Shown: positions 1-8,328, counted from the stretch's first letter. The stretch: 59,688 bases of DNA from DATFYP01 sp035626235 (GCA_035626235.1 DASPOB010000047.1:1-59688), one strand, 5' to 3'. Numbers and translations are program-made. Notes: generated by a model from the letters alone, not told the origin.

Positions 1-560
1 ACCCTGTTCGTAAGCAGATAGGCCCTGCCGTTGAGGAAGGCGTCCCTCGCCATCTCGCTAAGATAGGCGCCCAGGGCCCCCTGCCTCCCCGGGAGGTTCT
101 CGTTCCCCGGGAGGTCTATCGAGAAGTTCTTCGTGACCGTGTCGACCACCACCAGCCTGCAGCTCGCCGTCCTCGTCCACGTCTGCATCCGTCTCACGCT
201 CTCTGCCTGCTGTGCTGCCGAGTCGCACCTGAGGTAGGTGATTCTGCTCAGCAGCGGCTCGCTGGCCCAGCCCCTCGCTAGCGCCATCTCTTCCACCCTC
301 TCTGGCCTGAACGCTCCCTCCGTGTCGACGTAGAGGCTGTCGGCGCCCGCCCTGGCCGCGCAAAGGACCGCCTGCATGGCCAATTGGGACTTGCCCGAAT
401 TCGCCTTTCCGAAGACGACCGCCAGACTCCCGGCCCTGAAGCCACCTCCTAGTACCTCGTCGATGGCTTTCGAGCCCGAGGAGCAGTATCCGTGGGCCCG
501 CGACCGCCGAATTGTTTCAGCCCCCGAGAGATTAGGACTCGTTGCGCGCCTCCTCCCTGA
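1..560 (-). CDS. RadA/RadB-like RecA-family recombinase, partial
   Basis: This gene reads leftward off the window edge, so its C-terminus is missing. The visible protein has the conserved RecA-family opening GSKAIDEVLGGG, a Walker A loop FGKANSGKS, the YVDTEGAF strand, a Walker B-like LVVVDTV and the LLTNR strand near the edge. These match archaeal RadB/RadA paralogues that bind ATP and assist homologous recombination. It lacks room for the N-terminal helix-hairpin-helix domain of RadA, so a RadB-type paralogue is more likely. The frame is open from an in-frame TAG at 561-563, but no ATG, GTG or TTG lies between that stop and the conserved domain. A strong GGGAGGAGG ribosome site (549-557) is followed by an ACG codon at 540-542, so the start is unresolved. 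It diverges from the LSm gene and shares its promoter region. Confidence 0.75.
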
Positions 561-587
561 CTATTCTCTGCCTCCGACCACCGATGT

Positions 588-596
588 CTTTTTAAC
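588..596. promoter_or_regulatory. Shared divergent TATA element (recombinase / LSm)
   Basis: The sequence CTTTTTAAC reads as a TATA box in both directions (GTTAAAAAG on the minus strand). It is about 35 bp before the LSm GTG at 627 and about 25 bp before the expected minus-strand transcript start near 565. It is the only AT-rich element in the divergent gap, so it probably serves both genes. Confidence 0.5.
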
Positions 597-626
597 TGTG
601 ACACAGGCCACGTCCGAAAGTCCGAC

Positions 627-878
627 GTGTCACAACCCCCTACTTCTCAGAGCAAGAGACCTCTGGGCGTGCTCCAAAAGGCGACGAGCAAGCTCGTTTC
701 TGTAAGGCTGAAGAACGACATCGAATACAGGGGGAAGATGTCCAACGTCGACCCGTACATGAACGTGATTTTGGTTGAGGCCGAGGAATCGGAGAATGGC
801 CAGAAGAAGGCAAACTACGGGAAGGTCGTCATCCGAGGAAACAACGTCCTCTACATCCGAATAGAGGACAGACTATAG
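627..878 (+). CDS. LSm/Sm-like RNA-binding protein
   Basis: An 83-residue Sm-fold protein. The Sm1 motif spans about residues 22-48 (KLVSVRLKND followed by YRGKMSNVDPYMNVIL) and Sm2 is VIRGNNVLYI near residue 68-77. Archaeal Sm proteins form heptameric rings that bind U-rich RNA and act in RNA processing or stability. Length and motif spacing are normal for the family. The start is GTG, preceded by a TATA element at 588-596. The stop codon TAG overlaps the ribosome site of the S-adenosylmethionine synthetase gene, giving a tight two-gene operon. Confidence 0.92.
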   Translation: MSQPPTSQSKRPLGVLQKATSKLVSVRLKNDIEYRGKMSNVDPYMNVILVEAEESENGQKKANYGKVVIRGNNVLYIRIEDRL

Positions 879-890
879 GAGGGCCACCCT

Positions 891-2102
891 CTGCAGCGGT
901 CGCTTCACGTCGAAGAAATCAGAGGTCATGGAGTCCAGGACTTCGAAGTCGAAATCGTCGAGCGCAAGGGGAAAGGTCACCCCGACAGCCTGGTGGACGG
1001 TTCCTCCGAGGCGGTGTCGCTGGGGCTGTGCAACTACTACGTCGAGAACTTCGGAGCCATCCTGCACCACAACGTCGACAAAGGCATCCTGGTGGGAGGG
1101 AAGGCAGACGCCTCCTTCGGAGGAGGCAGGGTCGTCACCCCCATTTACCTGATGGTGGCTGGACGCGCCACGGAGCTGGTCCCGATCAAGGGCAAGAACT
1201 ACCAGGTCCCCGTCGAGGAGATAGCGGTCTCCTCCATCAAGGAGTACCTCCGCGAAACGATGCGGTTCCTCGACCCAGAAAAGCACGTCAGGATCGACAC
1301 GAAGATCAAGCAGGGGTCGCCTGACCTGGTCTCGGTATTCCTCAGGAAGGGCGCGATGCCTATCTCGAACGACACCTCCATCGGGGTGGGGTACGCCCCG
1401 CTCACGCCCACCGAGAGGCTCGTCCTCGACGTGGAGCACCGCCTCAACGACTCAGGATTCAAGCGAAAGTATCCAGAGGTGGGAGAAGACGTGAAGGTAA
1501 TGGCGCTAAGGAGGAAAAAGAAACTTGACCTCACTGTGGCGGCGGCCATGGTCGGCCCGAAGATTCCGGACGCGAGCCACTACGTGAGCGTCCTCGGCGA
1601 CGTAAGGGCGGAGGTGGACCGCCTGGCTTCCGAAGTGGACCTCGACGTAACCGTCAAGCTCAACGCTGCTGACGACATGAAGCACGGAACCTACTACCTG
1701 ACCGTGACCGGAACTTCGGCAGAGCAGGGCGACGACGGCAACACGGGTCGGGGGAACAGGGTGAACGGGCTAATCTCCCCCATGCGACAGTACTCCATGG
1801 AAGCCACGGCTGGGAAGAACCCGGTCAACCACACGGGGAAGCTCCTCAACGCAGTCGCTATCGTCTCGGCCGAGCAGATAGTGAAGGAGGTCTCCGGTGT
1901 CAGGGAGGCCTACGTCAGGGTGCTGAGCAGGATCGGGATGCCCATCGACCAGCCGCAGATCGCCAGCGCTGCGCTGCTCCTGGAAGACGGAACCGGGGTG
2001 TCCAAGGTCAGAGGGGATGTCGAGTCGATACTGGACGACTCGCTAGCCCACATCAAGAATGTCACAAAGCTTATCCTCGACAAGAAGGTAGTTCTATTCT
2101 AG
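891..2102 (+). CDS. S-adenosylmethionine synthetase, archaeal type (CTG start)
   Basis: Makes S-adenosylmethionine from methionine and ATP; belongs to the archaeal MAT family (about 400 residues), distinct from bacterial MetK. The usual start codons would place the N-terminus at GTG 993 (369 residues), but the same frame is open back to the LSm stop and encodes HVEEI, then EIVERKGKGHPDS, the conserved N-terminal nucleotide/methionine-binding segment that the enzyme needs. No ATG, GTG or TTG occurs in that extension. A CTG at 891-893 sits 8 nt after a GGAGG at 878-882 and gives 403 residues, the expected family length. I therefore place the start at CTG 891. Later conserved parts include the glycine-rich GDDGNTGRGNR near residue 280 and the PMRQYSMEATAGKNP segment. 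The 3' end overlaps the convergent RIO2 gene by 9 bp. Confidence 0.85.
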   Translation: MQRSLHVEEIRGHGVQDFEVEIVERKGKGHPDSLVDGSSEAVSLGLCNYYVENFGAILHHNVDKGILVGGKADASFGGGRVVTPIYLMVAGRATELVPIKGKNYQVPVEEIAVSSIKEYLRETMRFLDPEKHVRIDTKIKQGSPDLVSVFLRKGAMPISNDTSIGVGYAPLTPTERLVLDVEHRLNDSGFKRKYPEVGEDVKVMALRRKKKLDLTVAAAMVGPKIPDASHYVSVLGDVRAEVDRLASEVDLDVTVKLNAADDMKHGTYYLTVTGTSAEQGDDGNTGRGNRVNGLISPMRQYSMEATAGKNPVNHTGKLLNAVAIVSAEQIVKEVSGVREAYVRVLSRIGMPIDQPQIASAALLLEDGTGVSKVRGDVESILDDSLAHIKNVTKLILDKKVVLF

Positions 2103-2981
2103 GGCCAGCCGCTCTCCCTTGACGAAGCCGTAGGCTGCGTCCAAGTCCAGCTGGACCCTGTAAGCCCTGCCGAAGAAACCTACGACGGCACCGACATCGT
2201 GGCGCAGGAGCTCGGGGCTGTTGGGGTGGCTCCTGTCGACTGCCTGGGGCCAGTCTATCAGCCACGTCGAGGCGCCGTCCGTCAGGATGTTGTACTCGCT
2301 CAGGTCGGCGTTGATCAGCCCCGCCTTCACGTAGGCGAGCCTTACCGATTCGAGGACGGCCAGAAGCGTAGACCTGGGGTCGGACAGTTCGGGGCGTTCC
2401 GACAGCCTGAACCCCGACAACTGCTCCAGGAGCACTGTGCTCCTGCTGTAGGAGTAGGCCTTCGGGAACGTTTTGGCAAGCCCCTCGAGCTTCTTCAAGG
2501 CGGAGTACTCCCGCCTCGCTGCCTCGTAGTTCACAGCAATCCAGCTCTTCATGTCGGCTCCCTCGCGGAACCTCTTCTTGCGGACGCTGGTGAAGCTCGT
2601 CCGACCGAGCTTGAAGAACTTCAGGGCGTACAGCCCGCCCTCTTCCGTGTACGCTTCGTAGACGTCCGACTCCTTTCCCTTCGCTATTATCGCCCCTAGG
2701 GCCGCGACCAGGTCCCGCTTGACATATTCGCGGAGCGCCATGGCCTCGACGCCTTCCCTCAACAGGACGAAGCTCAGCCCTCTCCTCCTGACGAGGCCCT
2801 TCTTCTCAAGCTGGCCCAAGGCGAAGGAGACCCTCTCCGTCGGGAGCCTGCTCAGTCTCGAAATCATGCCACCGTCTGAGGTCCCGTGGGCGGACGAAGC
2901 CCGTTCGATGCCGACCAAGGTCTTCCATTCCTCATCTTTGAGGGACTTCAGCACTCTTGAGGCCCGTTCGACCGAAGACAA
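2094..2981 (-). CDS. rio2: RIO2-family serine protein kinase/ATPase
   Basis: RIO2 is an atypical kinase/ATPase that works in maturation of the small ribosomal subunit. The 295-residue protein has the family's N-terminal winged helix (about residues 1-85), then the RIO2 nucleotide loop GKESDVY, the ALKFFKLGRTSF segment with the ATP-anchoring lysine, the catalytic loop ADLSEYNIL and the metal-binding IDWPQAV. The catalytic Asp is present, but the usual His-Gly before it is Asn-Ala here. The start is a TTG at 2979-2981, about 26 bp after a TATA-like GCTTATTTG read on the minus strand, which suggests a leaderless transcript. An inverted repeat lies between TATA and start. The gene converges on the S-adenosylmethionine synthetase gene. 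Confidence 0.9.
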   Translation of the reverse strand: MSSVERASRVLKSLKDEEWKTLVGIERASSAHGTSDGGMISRLSRLPTERVSFALGQLEKKGLVRRRGLSFVLLREGVEAMALREYVKRDLVAALGAIIAKGKESDVYEAYTEEGGLYALKFFKLGRTSFTSVRKKRFREGADMKSWIAVNYEAARREYSALKKLEGLAKTFPKAYSYSRSTVLLEQLSGFRLSERPELSDPRSTLLAVLESVRLAYVKAGLINADLSEYNILTDGASTWLIDWPQAVDRSHPNSPELLRHDVGAVVGFFGRAYRVQLDLDAAYGFVKGERLALE

Positions 2982-3000
2982 CCGCCCGGATCCTGGGCGG
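2982..3000. repeat. Inverted repeat in the RIO2 promoter
   Basis: CCGCCC and GGGCGG (6 bp arms, 7 bp spacer) occupy the interval between the RIO2 TATA element (about 3003-3011) and its TTG start at 2981. A repressor bound here would block initiation; it may also be chance in GC-rich DNA. Confidence 0.3.
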
Positions 3001-3045
3001 GAGCTTATTTGAAATCGCCGACGACCTTGGCTGCGAGGGGGAGCT

Positions 3046-4062
3046 TCACTGGAGCCCTTCGCGGGATGCCCTTGAATACGCCTTCCAATAGGAATCCACA
3101 GCCGGGCGTACCTTCTTCAGGGTATGCTCTCCCCCCGCGATCCACACTCCGCTCCCATTCCTCACCGTTCCGATTACTGCGGACCGAATGTGGCCGCCCT
3201 GGAGCAGCCCGGTAAGCACCTTCACCTTATCGGGGCGGCAGGTGATGAGAAGCGTCCCCTCGCTGAGAGCCCGTAGCTGGTCCACCCCGAACGCCGTGCA
3301 GACTGCCGCCGCTTCCGCGAGCTGCAGAATCCTTTCTTTCCTCAGCACGAATGCCTTCCTACTCGCGGCCGCCATTTCCATTAGCCCACCCAGAATCCCG
3401 CCTTCTGTGGCGTCGTGCATCGAAGTTACCCCCGACGGGCCGAGTCCAGCCTTCGCGGCGATTCGCGCGTCCCTGACGACAGTGCACGACCTCGTAAGGA
3501 CTCTCGCCTTGGCTGCCAGGTTCCGCCCAACTGCCCGCTCAGTATAGCGCGGGAAGGAAGCAGAAAGGTAAGCAGCCGCCTCAATGGCCGCTCCTTTCGT
3601 CATCAACACGGAGTCTCCCTCCCGCGCCATGGTGGGGTCGACGTAGCCCCCCATCTCCGCGAGCCCGAACATCACCCCCCCGCCCACGATAGTGAATCCC
3701 GCCCCAGGGTACGAGCCCGTGTGCCCCGCGACGATGGAGACGCCGAGGTCTCCGCAGGCCGACCCCACCTCCATAAGGTACTCCGACCTCGCCCGAGCCG
3801 TCATCTCCGCAGGGAAGTTGAAGTCGAAAGTTGCGAACTCGGGCCGGACCCCCGAGGTCGCAAGGTCCGAGGCTATCAGGTGGACGCTCAGCCAGGCGGA
3901 GGCCCTCGGGCCGATCTCTGGGATTACGGAAACGGGGTCGGTCGTTATGACTAAGACCTTCTGCCCTCCGACGGAGACGACGGCGTTGTCGAGCCCTGTT
4001 GCGGGCCCAGATATGACCTTCCTCGATGCTGCTCCGAGGCTTCTGTATACGACCTTCTCCAT
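3046..4062 (-). CDS. PurM/HypE-like AIR-synthase-related protein
   Basis: A 338-residue member of the AIR synthase-related (PurM/HypE/SelD) superfamily, whose members use ATP to activate a substrate oxygen or amide. The N-terminal half has the characteristic ITTDPVS aspartate strand and the ASDLATSGVRP helix that contact nucleotide and metal; the C-terminal half has MHDATEGGILGG, the typical second-domain glycine loop. No hydrogenase or purine operon is nearby, so neither HypE nor PurM can be assigned. Similar proteins are widespread as AIR synthase-related proteins in archaea, with undefined substrate. It lies between RIO2 and the thiamine transporter component, same strand as both. Confidence 0.8.
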   Translation of the reverse strand: MEKVVYRSLGAASRKVISGPATGLDNAVVSVGGQKVLVITTDPVSVIPEIGPRASAWLSVHLIASDLATSGVRPEFATFDFNFPAEMTARARSEYLMEVGSACGDLGVSIVAGHTGSYPGAGFTIVGGGVMFGLAEMGGYVDPTMAREGDSVLMTKGAAIEAAAYLSASFPRYTERAVGRNLAAKARVLTRSCTVVRDARIAAKAGLGPSGVTSMHDATEGGILGGLMEMAAASRKAFVLRKERILQLAEAAAVCTAFGVDQLRALSEGTLLITCRPDKVKVLTGLLQGGHIRSAVIGTVRNGSGVWIAGGEHTLKKVRPAVDSYWKAYSRASREGLQ

Positions 4063-4094
4063 TGTTCTGCTGTCAAGCTTCCCCCACCGCGCCT

Positions 4095-4676
4095 TCAGGC
4101 GAAACCCAGCCTCCTGAAGGCCGGCCCCGCGGCCTGGATGAGCGCGAGCGCGGCGGGGATGAACACGAGGTCCAAGAGGGTGAAGAAGTCAGGCGAAGCG
4201 GCTGTGAAACCCAGTGCCACACTCGTGGGATTCCCGTAGCCGAACAGCCCATACACGTAGAACGCCCAATCTGAGAAGAAGAAGGCCAACGTCTCGTAGG
4301 CGGTGGCCCCGACCATCGCGACCGTCAGGGCCTTCGTCCCTCTCCTCTTCGCCAGGGCAATTATCAGGACCTCAGGCGCCCTGGCCCATATCATGCCGGC
4401 AGGATAGATTGGGGAACCACCGCCCTTGAAGGAAACATTGAACGCCTCTCCGAGGAACGACCCGAACCCTGTTGCCGCGAACGCGGTGACGGGGTCAGCC
4501 AGCGCTCCCAGGGCGAGGTAGATGGCCGGCGCCCACGTAATTTCGTAAAGGGGCGCCGGGAGCGGAATGGAAAAGATCGTGGCGACCGCGATCAAGGCGG
4601 AGAAGACTATGGTCAGCGCGAGGGTTACCGAGAGGGATGGGCGTCGGTACTGTCCGGGTCCGTGTCCTGCCTCCAT
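4095..4676 (-). CDS. ECF transporter substrate-binding (S) component, probably thiamine-related
   Basis: A 193-residue integral membrane protein with about five to six hydrophobic segments and the Ala/Gly-rich helices seen in S components of energy-coupling-factor vitamin transporters. The segment LGALADPVTAFAATGFGSFLGEAFN resembles the conserved ligand-cavity region of this group (quoted in two parts: LGALADPVTAFAATG, then FGSFLGEAFN). It is transcribed divergently from a ThiR-type thiamine regulator through one symmetric promoter, so thiamine or a precursor is the likely substrate; this is inferred from context. No EcfA or EcfT gene lies in the window, so it would share an energizing module encoded elsewhere. 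ATG start, TATA about 27 bp upstream, consistent with a leaderless transcript. Confidence 0.7.
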   Translation of the reverse strand: MEAGHGPGQYRRPSLSVTLALTIVFSALIAVATIFSIPLPAPLYEITWAPAIYLALGALADPVTAFAATGFGSFLGEAFNVSFKGGGSPIYPAGMIWARAPEVLIIALAKRRGTKALTVAMVGATAYETLAFFFSDWAFYVYGLFGYGNPTSVALGFTAASPDFFTLLDLVFIPAALALIQAAGPAFRRLGFA

Positions 4677-4698
4677 GGCTGAACCTTCCGCAGTGCCG

Positions 4699-4726
4699 TT
4701 TATAAATCGGTGAATAAGCGGCTTAT
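4699..4726. promoter_or_regulatory. Symmetric divergent promoter with ThiR-type operator
   Basis: TTTATAAAT (4699-4707) is nearly self-complementary and lies about 27 bp from both start codons: the ATG at 4676 on the minus strand and the GTG at 4730 on the plus strand. One TATA element could therefore direct two leaderless transcripts. Next to it, ATAAGC-G-GCTTAT (4714-4726) is a perfect inverted repeat located just before the regulator's start, well placed for autorepression. That ThiR is the protein that binds it is inferred from position. Confidence 0.6.
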
Positions 4727-4729
4727 ATC

Positions 4730-5662
4730 GTGCAGCCCCCGGACGAGCTCATGGTGCAGCAGTTTCTTCCTGCCATGCGCCTCCTTGTGGCCAGGTCACT
4801 GTTGAAGCAGGGTCTACCCCAGACCAGGGTCTCCTCGATGATGGGAATCACCCAGGCTTCCGTAAGTCACTACGGCACCTCGGTCCCCGGAAAGGCGTAC
4901 TCCGCGCTGCAGAGGTTCTCTCTCAGCCGCGCTGACGCTGACAGGTATGCTGCACTCCTCGGCGAGGACCTCAGGAGGGATCCTTCGCGCGCAGTGGGGA
5001 CCCTTATGACGATCTGGACGGGCGTGCTCGGGAGGGGCGCCGCATGTTCCGCCCACAGGGAGGAATACCCGTCGCTGGCGGGGTGTGAGGTCTGCCTGAA
5101 GGTTTTCGGGGAGACAGGGCCCCGGACTGAAGCGATCGCGCGAGTGGCGGAGGCCGTCCGGCTCCTGGAGTCGTCGCCAGCCTTCGTTCGTGTGATGCCC
5201 GAGGTGTCCGTCAATCTGGCGTGCCTCGCGGGGGAGTCTGACGCCCCCGAGGACGTCGTAGCCATCCCAGGAAGAATCGTAAGAGTAAAGGATTCTGCGC
5301 GGGCGACGGAGCCCCCCACATTCGGGTCATCGAAGCACCTAGCAGGCGTCCTGTTGCTGGTGAGGCACAGGAGGCCAGACTTCCGCGCGGTCATCAACAT
5401 CCGCTATGATCAAGCCGTGGCGTCGGTCGTGAAGAGGCTCGGGTTGGTCGTACTGGAGATTGGGAAATACTCCAGGGCGGGAGGAGGGGACTCAACTCTG
5501 AGCGCACTGCGTGAGAAACTTCGCACCGTGAGAAGCGAGTTCGACGCCGTCGCGGACTTGGGGGCGGAAGGGATCGAGCCCAGCCTCTACCTCTTCGCGA
5601 GGGATGCAACAGGCGTCGCGGAGCTCGCGGTACGGGTCGCCGCCGCCTATTCAGCGGGCTAG
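4730..5662 (+). CDS. thiR: ThiR-type thiamine regulator (HTH + ThiN domain)
   Basis: A 310-residue protein with an N-terminal helix-turn-helix (about residues 15-50, with QTRVSSMMGITQASVSHY) and a C-terminal ThiN-like domain (about 130-305). Archaeal ThiR repressors have this two-domain form: the ThiN domain, otherwise a thiamine-phosphate synthase, senses thiamine phosphate and the HTH binds operators of thiamine genes. Residues typical of the domain include the FGSSKHLAGVLL and AVINIRYD segments. A Cys-rich stretch with C-x(8)-C-x2-C near residue 105-123 separates the domains. The GTG start lies 27 bp after a TATA element and 4 bp after a palindrome, suggesting autoregulation. The 3' end overlaps convergent pyrG by 12 bp. 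Confidence 0.8.
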   Translation: MQPPDELMVQQFLPAMRLLVARSLLKQGLPQTRVSSMMGITQASVSHYGTSVPGKAYSALQRFSLSRADADRYAALLGEDLRRDPSRAVGTLMTIWTGVLGRGAACSAHREEYPSLAGCEVCLKVFGETGPRTEAIARVAEAVRLLESSPAFVRVMPEVSVNLACLAGESDAPEDVVAIPGRIVRVKDSARATEPPTFGSSKHLAGVLLLVRHRRPDFRAVINIRYDQAVASVVKRLGLVVLEIGKYSRAGGGDSTLSALREKLRTVRSEFDAVADLGAEGIEPSLYLFARDATGVAELAVRVAAAYSAG

Positions 5663-7294
5663 GCTCCTAATCTTCATCGGTCTGCGTTGCGCATCCTCCG
5701 CCCTCTTCGCGCACGCTGCGACGAATGCCGCGTAGACCGGCTCTGGCCTCTCCGGCCTGCTGATGTACTCCGGGTGGAACTGGGTTGCCATGTAGAACGG
5801 ATGCCCTTCGAGTTCCAGTATCTCGGCCCTCTTGCCGCCGTCGCTGAAGGCCGTGTAGTGCATCCCGTTCTCCTCGAACTGCCTGAGGAAGGTCTGGTTG
5901 AGTTCGAACCTGTGCCTGTGTCTCTCTCGTATCATCTCAGTCTCGTATACCTGGTAGGCATGGCTTGGCTTCTTGATGTAGACGTCGTGCCCCCCCAGGC
6001 GCATGGTCCCTCCCAGGTCGCTCACCTCTTTCTGTTCCGGAAGAAGGTCGATGACTGGGTATGGGGTCTCTGGGTCGACCTCGGTGCTGTTGGCCCTCCT
6101 TAGGCCCAAGACGTGACGAGCGAAGGCAACGCTCGCCAGCTGGAACCCGAAGCACAGGCCGAGGTACGGTATCCCTGCGACCCTCGCGTGGTTTGCCGCG
6201 GCAATCTTGCCCTCGACGCCCCTGCTGCCGAACCCTTGGGGGAGGACGACCCCGTCGAAGGCGTCGAGGGTGCTCAACTTCCCTCGGTCCTCCTCCATTT
6301 CCTCCGACTCGATCCAGGTTATCCTCGGGGTCACCCCGTTGACTCCGCCTGCGTGGATGAGGGCCTGGTTCACGCTAACGTAGCTGTCGGCGAGGGTAGC
6401 GTACTTGCCGACCATTGCGATTCGGACGACCCTGACGCCGTCCTTGAACCTGTCCGCCACGCCGTTCCAGGCGCTCATGGAGGGCCTGCCCTTGACGCCG
6501 AACTGCTTCAGGATGGGCCTGAGTATCCCCTCTCTCTCGAGCAGGCTTGGGACGTGGTATATCGACTCCACGTCTGGGTTGGAGACCACCGACTCCATGG
6601 GGACGCTGGTGAAGAGCGCGATTTTCTCCTTCGCCTCCTTGGGGAGGACCCTCGTCCCCCTTATCACGAGTATGTCCGGCTGTATGCCTATCCTCCTCAT
6701 CTCCTGGACGCTGTGCTGCGTGGGCTTCGTCTTCATCTCTCCGACCACTGACAGCTCCGGGGCGAGGCTGACGTGGATGAACAGCGTCTTCCGAGGCCCC
6801 TCCTCAATCCGCATCTGACGGAACGCCTCGAGGAACGGAAGGCTCTCTATGTCGCCCACCGTCCCGCCGCATTCGACCACCATGACATCGACCCCCGAGC
6901 TGACGGCCAGCTCCCGTATCCTCCTCTTGATCTCGTCGGTGATGTGGGGGATTATCTGCACCGACCTGCCGAGGAACCTCCCCTTCCGCTCGTCGTCTAT
7001 GACCTTCTTGTAGACCTGGCCAGTGGTGATGTTGTGCGATTTCGTGAGGTTGCGGTTCAGGAACCTCTCGTAGGTCCCCAGGTCCATGTCGGTCTCTCCG
7101 CCGTCGTCCGTCACGAAGACCTCCCCGTGGGTGATGGGGTTCATCGTTCCAGCGTCGAAGTTCAGGTAGGGGTCTATCTTCAGGCAGGACACCTCCAATC
7201 CGGAAAGCTGCAACAGCTTGGCGACAGAGGAGGTTGTTATCCCCTTGCCGAGGCCCGACATGACCCCTCCAGTCACAAAGAGATACTTCGGCAC
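5651..7294 (-). CDS. pyrG: CTP synthase
   Basis: Converts UTP to CTP with ATP and glutamine, the last step of pyrimidine nucleotide synthesis. The 547-residue length is standard. The N-terminal synthetase domain begins with the P-loop-like GVMSGLGKGITTSS; a conserved KIDPYLNFDAGTMNP strand follows. The C-terminal class I glutamine amidotransferase domain has the nucleophile in GLCFGFQLA (Cys about 381) and the His-Glu pair in QFHPEY (about 507 and 509). The start lies about 27 bp after a TATA-like CTTAATTACG on the minus strand, consistent with a leaderless message. All catalytic residues expected by eye are present. Confidence 0.97.
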   Translation of the reverse strand: MPKYLFVTGGVMSGLGKGITTSSVAKLLQLSGLEVSCLKIDPYLNFDAGTMNPITHGEVFVTDDGGETDMDLGTYERFLNRNLTKSHNITTGQVYKKVIDDERKGRFLGRSVQIIPHITDEIKRRIRELAVSSGVDVMVVECGGTVGDIESLPFLEAFRQMRIEEGPRKTLFIHVSLAPELSVVGEMKTKPTQHSVQEMRRIGIQPDILVIRGTRVLPKEAKEKIALFTSVPMESVVSNPDVESIYHVPSLLEREGILRPILKQFGVKGRPSMSAWNGVADRFKDGVRVVRIAMVGKYATLADSYVSVNQALIHAGGVNGVTPRITWIESEEMEEDRGKLSTLDAFDGVVLPQGFGSRGVEGKIAAANHARVAGIPYLGLCFGFQLASVAFARHVLGLRRANSTEVDPETPYPVIDLLPEQKEVSDLGGTMRLGGHDVYIKKPSHAYQVYETEMIRERHRHRFELNQTFLRQFEENGMHYTAFSDGGKRAEILELEGHPFYMATQFHPEYISRPERPEPVYAAFVAACAKRAEDAQRRPMKIRSLAR

Positions 7295-7341
7295 ATATCA
7301 TCAGACTGTTCAGCGTAATTAAGCGTTACGAGAACTTCCGT

Positions 7342-8328
7342 CTACGAAACGAGGCGTGCCGTTACGCTCAGGTCCGAGATGTCCACCAGCAGCTTGCTCG
7401 CCCTCTCCAGTGCACCGATTGGCTCCACCATCTGGGGCCCGGCCTCCGGGGAATTCGTGATGCCGACCAGGGTCTGGCTGACAGACTCTGCGAGCTGGCT
7501 GATTCTCGAGTAGGACTCGGGAGGCCTTCCGGGCCTTCGGGAAAGAAACGACTGAGTGGCCAGTTCGTTCATGTCCCTGATCATGGAGAGGCAGGACGCA
7601 TACTCCTTCCCGACGGGTCTTGCGAGCTTCACCCCTTGGAGCCTCCTCGAAAGTTCCGAGATGGCATCTCCGACGCTTTCCAGGAAGCTCGCCAGCACCC
7701 TGTAGTCGAGGACGTCCACGGCCAGCAGGCCGTATGCATCGGCTATCTCGGGGTGGATGCTGGCCGTCCTTATCGTCCTGACGAGAAGGAAGTACAGTCT
7801 GTCGACCTCGTCGTCCCTCTCCGCCACCAAGGACAGGAGCTTCTGGTCGTTGCGGCCGACGGCCTCAGCGGTGTCTTTGATCATCCCCTCGAGGATTCCA
7901 GACATCCTCCTGACTATCCTCTCTGGGTTTATGGCTGACGACTCGAGCAGAAACTGGACGGTGATGCGCTTAGAGTCCTCGTCCATTATTTCCAAGCCGA
8001 TTAGGCGAGAAAGCGTCGCCTTCAACCGCGCCCTGTCCTCCCGGGAGATCACCTTCTTACCCCAGAGCCGTATCACGTCGTACCCGTACAGGTAGGCGCC
8101 GGTTATGTCGTTGGTGACTGTGACAAGGTCCTCCCCTTCATACTCGAGCGACACCTCCCGGGGGCGGTCTTCGACGTCTTCGATGGGCCTCACTATCAGC
8201 TTTCTTCCTGAGAGCTCGTCCACGGCCACGGTCGACCCTTTTTTCACCCCGTTCTTTCGCGCCCAAGCCTTCGGGAGGGAGACTAGCAGCGTTCCCCCAC
8301 CCATCTCGAGGACCTTCCTCGCATCCAT
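7342..8328 (-). CDS. AbrB-like + PhoU-domain regulator
   Basis: The N-terminus (about residues 1-50: GGGTLLVSLPKAWARKNGVKKGS) is an AbrB/SpoVT-type swapped-hairpin DNA-binding domain (quoted in pieces: GGGTLLVSLPKAW, ARKNGVKKGS). The rest is helical with two PhoU-like three-helix units. Archaeal PhoU-AbrB proteins are thought to regulate phosphate uptake genes, and a PstS gene does lie in this window, about 38 kb away. I use the ATG at 8328 rather than the ATG at 8349 because a TATA-like GGATAAAGA at about 8357 is 29 bp from the former and only 8 bp from the latter. That gives 328 residues. It stands alone between pyrG and the MIP18 gene. Confidence 0.78.
   Translation of the reverse strand: MDARKVLEMGGGTLLVSLPKAWARKNGVKKGSTVAVDELSGRKLIVRPIEDVEDRPREVSLEYEGEDLVTVTNDITGAYLYGYDVIRLWGKKVISREDRARLKATLSRLIGLEIMDEDSKRITVQFLLESSAINPERIVRRMSGILEGMIKDTAEAVGRNDQKLLSLVAERDDEVDRLYFLLVRTIRTASIHPEIADAYGLLAVDVLDYRVLASFLESVGDAISELSRRLQGVKLARPVGKEYASCLSMIRDMNELATQSFLSRRPGRPPESYSRISQLAESVSQTLVGITNSPEAGPQMVEPIGALERASKLLVDISDLSVTARLVS

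Noticed and set aside
993..2102. S-adenosylmethionine synthetase starting at GTG 993
   Set aside because: It would lose the conserved ERKGKGHPDS segment, which is encoded in frame just upstream.
3046..4062. Hydrogenase maturation protein HypE
   Set aside because: Related by superfamily, but there are no hydrogenase genes nearby and no C-terminal cysteine motif was recognised.
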